In this document: one piece after another, positions 5,778 to 11,175 of the stretch
How positions within the stretch are numbered: position 1 is the first letter of the stretch
Layout of the letters: each line of letters starts with the position of its first letter
Source: an uncultured Ruminococcus sp.
GTDB taxonomy: Bacteria; Bacillota; Clostridia; Oscillospirales; CAG-272
NCBI GenBank assembly: GCA_905202255.1
Contig: CAJKRH010000055.1
Location: 1-11,175, forward strand
Length of the DNA: 11,175 bases
Reading direction: 5' to 3'
Notes under the pieces: generated by a model
What the model was told of the DNA's origin: nothing
Seen by the model: only the letters and a program-made list of their open reading frames with translations
The model's database searches: none
Made by a program: the position numbers and the translations under genes

Positions 5778-7247
5778 TTATAATATGATGCAGAGAAGTC
5801 CGCCGCTGCCCTCGTTGATGACACGCTCGAGCGTTTTAGAGAGCTTTTCGCGGGCATCCTCGGGGACATTTGCGAGCTTGCCGGAAAGTCCCTCGGAGAT
5901 GAGGTCATAGAGCGATTTGCCGAAGATATTTGTCTCCCATATCTTGCCCGGCGCCTTTTCAAATTCGCTGAGCAGGAAGCGGACGAGATTTTCCGATTGC
6001 TGTTCCGTGCCGACAACGGGCGAAACCTCTGCCGCTATATTTGCCTTTATCATATGGATGGAGGGTGCCGTGGCGCGGAGCTTCACGGCATATCCGCCCG
6101 ACTGCTTGACGACCTCGGGTTCTTCCAGCTTCATATCCTCTATATCGGGCGTGACTACTCCGTAACCCGTTTCGTTTACGGATGCAAGCGCCGTTTTCAC
6201 CTTGTCATATTCCTTTTTCACCTCGGAAAGCTCGACGAGCGTGGACATGAGCGCGCCGTCATCGCCTATCGTCATACCCGTGAGGTCACCGATTATCTTA
6301 TAGAAGAGTCCCTTTGCCGGCACAACCTCAAGTTCCGCCGCGCCTGTCGCAAGATTTATCTTTTCACTGCGCACATTATCTATGTATTCATTGTCCGAAG
6401 CGCACGCAAAAGCCTCGCGCACATCGCCCGTCTTTTCTATTTTCGAAGCGCATGTGAGCAGGGTATCATAGACACTGCGGCGGATATAGTTATCCTCGCC
6501 GAGCGCATCCATGAAATCGGGCAGTTTCATGCGAACTTCCGTTATCGGAAATTCGAGAAGCACAAGCTCAAGTATATGGCGTATATCGGAAGCATCGAGG
6601 TCAAGGCAGTTCACGAGAGCGACAGGCGCGCCGTATTCCTCCTCGAGGCGAAGCGCCAGCTCCACCGAGCTTTGCGCCTCGGGCGTTGCCGAATTGAGTA
6701 TGATGACAAAAGGCTTATGTATCGCTTTCAGCTCCTCTGCCACCTTGCGCTCGCTCTCCTCATAGTTTTCGCGCGAAAATTCGCCGAAGGAGCCGTCGCA
6801 GGTCACAAGCACGCCTATCGTGGAATGCTCCTTTATAACCTTGCTCGTGCCCATCTCCGCCGCCGCCTCAAAGGGCATACTCTCGCTCGACCACGGGGTC
6901 ATTACCATGCGCGGCTTATTGTCCTCCTCGCCGCCGAGTGCCTCGGGAACGATATAGCCGACGCAGTCTATCATCTTCACAAAAAGCGAAGCACCGCCGT
7001 CGAGAGATATCTCCACGGCTTCATCGGGAATGAATTTCGGCTCGGTCGTCATGACGGTTTTGCCTGCGGCGCTCTGCGGCATCTCGTCCTTGGCGCGCTT
7101 GCGGTCATAATCGTTTTTGATATTCGGTATGACGAGCGTCTCCATGAATTTTTTGATAAAAGTTGATTTTCCTGTCCGCACCGGACCGACAACGCCTATG
7201 TAAATATCGCCGTTCGTTCTGGTTGCTATATCGCTGTAAATACTCAT
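5778..7247 (-). CDS. spoIVA: Stage IV sporulation protein A, spore coat morphogenetic ATPase
   Basis: A 489-residue protein of the usual family length (about 492 in Bacillus subtilis). SpoIVA is made in the mother cell, is tethered to the forespore membrane through SpoVM, and polymerises with ATP hydrolysis to form the platform on which coat and cortex assembly depend. Visible motifs are the Walker A loop GPVRTGKST (21-29), the conserved block MPQSAAGKTVMTTEPKF (56-72) with the sensor threonines at 67-68, the Walker B region KMIDCVGY (91-98), EHSTIGVLVTCDG, the central GYGVVTPDIEDMKLEEPEVVKQSG, APSIHMIK, and the terminal NEGSGGLLCIIL. The start at 7247 is set by AAGGAGG six bases upstream; a further in-frame ATG at 7265 would place that site inside the gene. 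It is monocistronic, ending in a terminator. The upstream region contains a candidate sigma-E promoter. Confidence 0.98.
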   Translation of the reverse strand: MSIYSDIATRTNGDIYIGVVGPVRTGKSTFIKKFMETLVIPNIKNDYDRKRAKDEMPQSAAGKTVMTTEPKFIPDEAVEISLDGGASLFVKMIDCVGYIVPEALGGEEDNKPRMVMTPWSSESMPFEAAAEMGTSKVIKEHSTIGVLVTCDGSFGEFSRENYEESERKVAEELKAIHKPFVIILNSATPEAQSSVELALRLEEEYGAPVALVNCLDLDASDIRHILELVLLEFPITEVRMKLPDFMDALGEDNYIRRSVYDTLLTCASKIEKTGDVREAFACASDNEYIDNVRSEKINLATGAAELEVVPAKGLFYKIIGDLTGMTIGDDGALMSTLVELSEVKKEYDKVKTALASVNETGYGVVTPDIEDMKLEEPEVVKQSGGYAVKLRATAPSIHMIKANIAAEVSPVVGTEQQSENLVRFLLSEFEKAPGKIWETNIFGKSLYDLISEGLSGKLANVPEDAREKLSKTLERVINEGSGGLLCIIL

Positions 7248-7313
7248 CTGTAGCCTCCTTGGCAAGTTTTAAGACAGCACACCGCGGCGCTTTCTTTTTA
7301 TTTTCTCGTCATA

Positions 7314-7342
7314 TATATATTTGTCCCGCGGCGCAAATATTA
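7314..7342 (-). promoter_or_regulatory. Candidate sigma-E promoter of spoIVA
   Basis: On the minus strand TAATATT (7342-7336) matches the sigma-E -35 pattern KMATATT fully. Fourteen bases downstream lies AATATATA (7321-7314), a partial match to CATAYAMT. This gives a leader of about 60 bases. Sigma-E control of spoIVA is established in Bacillus. The -10 lies in a run of alternating A and T, so this is a tentative assignment. Confidence 0.35.
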
Positions 7343-7356
7343 CAAAAAACATGATA

Positions 7357-7385
7357 TTGACTAAAAGACAATTTTCGTGTATAAT
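7357..7385 (+). promoter_or_regulatory. Near-consensus sigma-A promoter for the lipoprotein-malQ operon
   Basis: TTGACT (7357-7362), a 17-base spacer and TATAAT (7380-7385) form an almost perfect housekeeping promoter. The predicted start is near 7392, about 35 bases before the ATG at 7427, with AAAGAGG at 7411-7417 as the ribosome site. It points away from spoIVA and indicates vegetative expression of the plus-strand genes. Confidence 0.85.
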
Positions 7386-7426
7386 TATCATGAAAAAATA
7401 TATTTTCGGAAAAGAGGATTCTCATC

Positions 7427-9430
7427 ATGAAAAAGCGTTTGCCGCTGATTATGATTCTCATATTTGCGCTTCTTTTCTGCTCATGCGGAAAGGAAAGCAA
7501 AAAAGCGGATATATCTCTTTTCTCCCCGTTTTATTTTGAGGGAGAAACAATATGCGCCGCCTTTGTGAATACGGAAAGCATCCGCTTTTCCGACTATATC
7601 AAATGCAATCTCACCTTTGAAATCGAAGGCGAAGACGGCGCGCTTTATGAAGAGGGAGATGAATATCTCCCGAATTCGGGCGAAAACCGTCTCACTCTGC
7701 GGGCAAGAAACGGCGAAGAATACAGTATAATCCTGACAGCAATGAAAATAGATTCTCTTATGGCAGATATCCTCGGCAAAACCGTCTATGCCATAGGCGA
7801 GCCGCTCCATATCTCGGATTTTGAGGTATACGGGCTTCTTGAAGGCAGTAAAGTCGACCTGCCCGAGAGCGCCGTGGAAATAAAATACGATTTTTCCGCC
7901 GAAGGAGAAGCGACCGTGGAATTTTCCTGCGGCTCGCTTACGGCGGAGGTAAATGTCACCGTGCGCGGCGAATACATCCCCGAGCTTGACGGAAATATGC
8001 GCGCGCCCGACGGCGCAATCTACGAAATCGACGAAAAAGGTGCCGTTTTGAAAAGCGGAAAGGGCACGCACGGCAGGATTTTCGTGCCGCGTGCGGTAAA
8101 AACGGGCGGAAAGGAATATCCCGTCTATGCCATAGCCGACTATGCCTTCCGCGGCAACGAAAATCTCACGGGGATTTCCTGCCTTTATGTCTCTGAGATA
8201 GGCGCGGGTGCTTTCTACGAATGCGAAAGAATGAAAAGCGCCGACCTGCCGCAAAAATATTGCGAAATAGGGGCAAACTGCTTTGCCTACTGCCGCAGTC
8301 TGCGCTCGCTTCGCCTGCCGGAGGAAAATACCGTCATCCCCGACGGGCTTCTCTCCGACTGCGGACTGCTCTTTGAGGTATACCTCCCCGAGAAAACAAA
8401 ATATATCGGTCATTATGCCTTTGCGAGGTGCGATTTTCTCGAGTCTCTCGAGCTTCCGCCGTCACTGGAATATATAGGCGACGGTGCTTTCAAGGGCTGC
8501 TCTTCCCTTTCCGGCTGTATTGTGCTGGGCGCGGGCGTCGGCTACATCGGCGACGATGCCTTCCGCGAATGCGACAGCCTCGGATATATCGTTGCGCCCG
8601 CCTCCCCCGAATATATAGGGGATAACGCCTTTTCGGCGGCTTCGCTTTTCGTCTATACGGCAGACGGCAAAACCACGGCGCGCTACTGCATGAAAAACAA
8701 TGTCCCCTATGCAAAATGGAAATACGGCACGCTCGGAGTGATAAATTTCAGAGAAAAATATGAGATAGGCGACGAGATAGACGCAATGGAGGACTATGCC
8801 GCAGTGCTCTTCACGGAGGAGCGCATCTGCCGCGTATACGGCGACCCCGAATACAACTTTGCGGTGTCAGGCAGGCGCAGAGTCGACCTCGCGGCGCTCG
8901 GCTACAGTACAAGCTGGTATTGCGAAGTGATATATAAAGAAATAATGCTCACCTCGCGTGAGGATTCGCGCGGCGCGGTATATGAGCTTGATGAAGATTC
9001 GCTCACGGCAAGACTTGTCGCTATACCAGAGGTGCTGTCGGCAGGCGAAGTATATCGCTTCGAGAGCGATGTCTATGTACTGCCGACAGCCGTGGTCTAC
9101 CATGGCGATGAATATGCCGTGACTGCCATAGGCGACGGCGTATTCGAGGGCAGAGAAGATATCCGCGCGGTTTTCCTGCACGAAAATGTGCAGAGCATAG
9201 GTGCTTGTGCCTTCAACGGTTGCTCATCGCTCGAGCTCTTTTCCGTTGCCACGGCGACAAACGGCTGGATAGAGATAGATGGCGATAATTTCGCAGGCGT
9301 ACCGGAGGGCTTCCTGTATGTCTGCTACCTCAAGCGCTCCGCGCCGCACATCTGGGCGACAAGGCACGGAATAGAAGCCACCGACTATGAGAGCGCGCCT
9401 CACTACAATGAATACTTCGGCAGGAGATGA
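7427..9430 (+). CDS. Lipoprotein with bacterial Ig-like and BspA-type leucine-rich repeats
   Basis: A 667-residue exported protein. The N-terminus KKRLPLIMILIFALLFCSC is a lipoprotein signal with Cys20 as the probable lipidated residue, so it should be anchored on the outer face of the membrane. Residues about 28-106 and 110-180 look like two beta-rich Ig-type domains (YAIGEPLHISDFEVYG...AEVNVTVRG). Residues about 222-410 are BspA-type leucine-rich repeats with the recurring pattern YIGDGAFKGCSSL...L, and one or two more follow at about 555-610 (AIGDGVFEG, SIGACAFNGCSSL). Such repeats usually mediate surface binding to proteins or glycans; the ligand is unknown. It is transcribed from a sigma-A promoter. 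Its stop overlaps the first possible malQ ATG, and malQ's preferred start is only five bases on, so the two are co-translated. Whether it works with glucan metabolism is inference. Confidence 0.85.
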   Translation: MKKRLPLIMILIFALLFCSCGKESKKADISLFSPFYFEGETICAAFVNTESIRFSDYIKCNLTFEIEGEDGALYEEGDEYLPNSGENRLTLRARNGEEYSIILTAMKIDSLMADILGKTVYAIGEPLHISDFEVYGLLEGSKVDLPESAVEIKYDFSAEGEATVEFSCGSLTAEVNVTVRGEYIPELDGNMRAPDGAIYEIDEKGAVLKSGKGTHGRIFVPRAVKTGGKEYPVYAIADYAFRGNENLTGISCLYVSEIGAGAFYECERMKSADLPQKYCEIGANCFAYCRSLRSLRLPEENTVIPDGLLSDCGLLFEVYLPEKTKYIGHYAFARCDFLESLELPPSLEYIGDGAFKGCSSLSGCIVLGAGVGYIGDDAFRECDSLGYIVAPASPEYIGDNAFSAASLFVYTADGKTTARYCMKNNVPYAKWKYGTLGVINFREKYEIGDEIDAMEDYAAVLFTEERICRVYGDPEYNFAVSGRRRVDLAALGYSTSWYCEVIYKEIMLTSREDSRGAVYELDEDSLTARLVAIPEVLSAGEVYRFESDVYVLPTAVVYHGDEYAVTAIGDGVFEGREDIRAVFLHENVQSIGACAFNGCSSLELFSVATATNGWIEIDGDNFAGVPEGFLYVCYLKRSAPHIWATRHGIEATDYESAPHYNEYFGRR

Positions 9431-9435
9431 TAAAA

Positions 9436-10908
9436 ATGAATCGTGCATCGGGAATACTGCTCGGCATATCCTCGCTTCCCTCGGAATACGGAATAGGCTC
9501 ACTCGGAAAGCCTGCGAGAGATTTTGCTGATTTTCTCTGTGCCGCAGGGCAGAAATACTGGCAGATACTGCCGGCAGGGCAGACAGGCTACGGCGATTCG
9601 CCGTATCAGTCGTTTTCCTCGTTTGCGGGAAATCCTTATTTTATAGATATAGACGAGCTTGTCTCGGACGGGCTTCTCACAAAAGCGGAAGCCGAAACGG
9701 CAAAAACGGCAGGCGAAAAGGTGGATTACGGCGCGCTGTACGCTACCCGCTATTCCCTGCTTGAGTCGGCATATGAGCGCGGCAGAGGGCAGCTCATGCG
9801 CGAGATTCTCGCCTTTTATGAGAAAAACGCCGCGTGGCTTCCCGATCATGCGTTTTTCATGGCGCTCTCGGAGCATTTCGGCGGCAAGCCGTGGACAGAG
9901 TGGGATGACGATATCCGAAGCCGCGAGAGCGATGCCATGGCAAAATACCGTGCGCTTCTCGGCGAGCGCACGGGCTTCTGGATATTTGTGCAGTATCTTT
10001 TCTTCACGCAGTGGGATAAGATGAAAAAATATGTCAATTCCCTCGGGATAAAAATAATCGGCGATCTGCCCGTTTATGTGGCGGCAAACAGCGCCGATAT
10101 ATGGGCTTCTCCCGCGGAGTTTCAGCTTGACCGCGACCTGCGATGCAAAAATGTGGCAGGTGTTCCGCCGGATTATTTCAGCGAGGACGGACAGCTTTGG
10201 GGCAATCCGCTCTACGACTGGGAGCATATGAAGAAAAACGGTTATATCTTCTGGAAAAAGCGGCTCGGCGGTGCGCTCCGCCTCTATGACACGGTGCGTC
10301 TCGACCATTTTCGCGGTTTTGCTTCATACTGGAGCATTCCCGCAGGAGAAAAGACGGCGAAAAACGGCAAATGGTGTAAGGGCGGCGGGATAGATTTCAT
10401 AAACGCGATGAAAGCGGAATTTCCCGATGCGGAAATAATCGCGGAGGATCTCGGCGTGCTCGGCGATGATGTACAGACTCTTCTGCGCCGGTCGGGCTTT
10501 CCCGGCATGAAAGTGCTTGAATTTGCCTTTGACGGGGACGAGCCGAGCGATTATCTGCCGCACAGATACGAACGAAACTGCGTCTGCTATCTCGGCACGC
10601 ATGATAACGATACGGCGCTCGGCTGGCTTTCCTCGGCGAAAAAGGAAACTGCGGAATATGCCGCGCGGTATTTCGGCTTAAATAAGGAAGAAGGCGAGGT
10701 ATGGGGGCTTATCCGCGGAGGGATGGCATCCCGCGCCGACCTTTTCATCGCGCAGATGCAGGATTATCTCGGGCTGGATTCAAGCACTCGCATGAATACA
10801 CCGGGCGAGCAATGCGGAAACTGGAGCTGGCGCATGAAAAAGGGCGCTGCCACCCCTGCCCTCGCAAAGAAAATTTTCGCCATGGCGAAAATGTACGAGA
10901 GAGCGTAG
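9436..10908 (+). CDS. malQ: 4-alpha-glucanotransferase (amylomaltase, GH77)
   Basis: A 490-residue enzyme of normal length for the family. MalQ transfers alpha-1,4-glucan segments between maltodextrins, releasing glucose, and acts in the cytoplasm in maltose and glycogen metabolism. The N-terminal block RASGILLGISSLPSEYGIGSLG and the loop GYGDSPYQSFSSFAGNPYFID are diagnostic. The catalytic residues are visible: nucleophile Asp290 in TVRLDHFRGF, acid/base Glu337 in IIAEDLG, and Asp390 in LGTHDNDT. GVPPDYFSEDGQLWGNPLYDW and the terminal RMNTPGEQCGNWSWRM are also typical. The start at 9436 is preferred because AGGAG lies nine bases upstream; the ATG at 9427 overlaps the stop of the preceding lipoprotein gene. 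No other maltodextrin gene is in the window, and no terminator is seen before the repeats that follow. Confidence 0.97.
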   Translation: MNRASGILLGISSLPSEYGIGSLGKPARDFADFLCAAGQKYWQILPAGQTGYGDSPYQSFSSFAGNPYFIDIDELVSDGLLTKAEAETAKTAGEKVDYGALYATRYSLLESAYERGRGQLMREILAFYEKNAAWLPDHAFFMALSEHFGGKPWTEWDDDIRSRESDAMAKYRALLGERTGFWIFVQYLFFTQWDKMKKYVNSLGIKIIGDLPVYVAANSADIWASPAEFQLDRDLRCKNVAGVPPDYFSEDGQLWGNPLYDWEHMKKNGYIFWKKRLGGALRLYDTVRLDHFRGFASYWSIPAGEKTAKNGKWCKGGGIDFINAMKAEFPDAEIIAEDLGVLGDDVQTLLRRSGFPGMKVLEFAFDGDEPSDYLPHRYERNCVCYLGTHDNDTALGWLSSAKKETAEYAARYFGLNKEEGEVWGLIRGGMASRADLFIAQMQDYLGLDSSTRMNTPGEQCGNWSWRMKKGAATPALAKKIFAMAKMYERA

Positions 10909-10956
10909 AGACAGGTCAAGGGGGAGAGTACGGGGAAGGTTTATTTATAAAAGACA

Positions 10957-11011
10957 CCTCATCCGTCACGCTTTGCGTGCCACCTTCTCCCACTGGAGAA
11001 GGCTGGCAAAA
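10957..11011 (+). repeat. Dispersed hairpin repeat, copy 2 (CCTCATCCGTC type)
   Basis: Identical in order and length to 1-55. CCTCATCCGTC is followed by a small hairpin CACGC-TTT-GCGTG (10967-10979), then the same large CCTTCTCC/GGAGAAGG hairpin and GGCTGGCAAAA. Only the 11 bases of the small hairpin differ between copies, and both versions pair fully. It starts 49 bases after the malQ stop and has no T tract, so it is not an obvious terminator for malQ. Confidence 0.85.
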
Positions 11012-11059
11012 TGCCATGACCCCATCAGCGCACAGACTTCCCAGTTTCAGCACTCAAAT

Positions 11060-11175
11060 CTGAACCGCGAGGTTCGCCATAGCCTGACATGGCACAGCAG
11101 TGAATCCGAGTCGACACTTAAGCGTTTCGAACCTGTAGCCGTGGTTAAGCTATAGCGGGACGGTCGGGGCACTTT
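11060..11175 (+). repeat. 116-bp direct repeat, copy B
   Basis: The gap-free partner of 327-442, running to the window edge. The GAACC-GCGA-GGTTC hairpin is unchanged, and the late palindrome is GCTATAGC in place of GCAATTGC. Read on the minus strand in the frame that is open in copy A, this copy meets a TAG, which argues against a coding role. It may continue beyond the window. Confidence 0.85.

Noticed and set aside
5997..7166. 389-codon plus-strand open frame opposite spoIVA
   Set aside because: It is a long antisense shadow of a certain spoIVA gene, rich in Arg and His with no domain, as expected for antisense reading of GC-biased codons.
10957..11011. Intrinsic terminator for malQ
   Set aside because: The stem is strong, but neither strand carries a T tract after it and the same element occurs at 1-55 away from any gene end that I can see. 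It is better described as a repeat.
10701..11063. Possible small gene overlapping the end of malQ and running into the right-end repeats
   Set aside because: The first part is malQ in another frame and the rest is repeat sequence. The frame is not conserved at the left-end copy of the repeat.

Overview
The window looks like a chromosomal segment from an endospore-forming member of the Clostridia. Moderately GC-rich gut lineages such as Oscillospirales or Christensenellales are possible, but that placement is a guess. The main evidence is a full-length SpoIVA, a GerA-type germinant receptor subunit and a SleC-type cortex-lytic protein, together with dispersed CCTCATCCGTC hairpin repeats of the kind found in many clostridial genomes.

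Layout. Positions 1-696 hold no credible gene. They are packed with palindromic repeats, two of which recur at the right edge (10957-11011 and 11060-11175). From 697 to 7247 all genes lie on the minus strand and concern the spore. In transcription order they are spoIVA (coat basement ATPase, with its own terminator), a GerA-family receptor subunit, a ten-segment membrane protein in the GerAB position, a small beta-rich secreted-domain protein, a SpoIID plus triple peptidoglycan-binding protein resembling SleC, and a small protein made of two peptidoglycan-binding repeats. From 7427 to 10908 the plus strand carries a lipoprotein with BspA-type leucine-rich repeats, translationally coupled to malQ (4-alpha-glucanotransferase). 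This pair has a near-consensus vegetative promoter.

How it may work. The minus-strand run after the spoIVA terminator places germinant sensing (GerA and a GerAB-like permease) directly upstream of cortex hydrolysis (SleC-like lytic transglycosylase and its accessory proteins). The SleC architecture appears split over separate genes: the N-terminal pro-like domain is one ORF and the SpoIID/peptidoglycan-binding part is the next. A sigma-G-like promoter precedes the receptor genes. A 74-base gap with a CATATAAT box and an 11-bp hairpin precedes the cortex-lytic genes, so the two halves may be expressed in different spore compartments. No GerAC lipoprotein and no Csp protease is visible.

The most unusual non-coding signal is the repeat family at both ends. 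Copies share flanking sequence while hairpin stems differ by compensating changes, which argues for selection on, or templated renewal of, structure and not protein coding.
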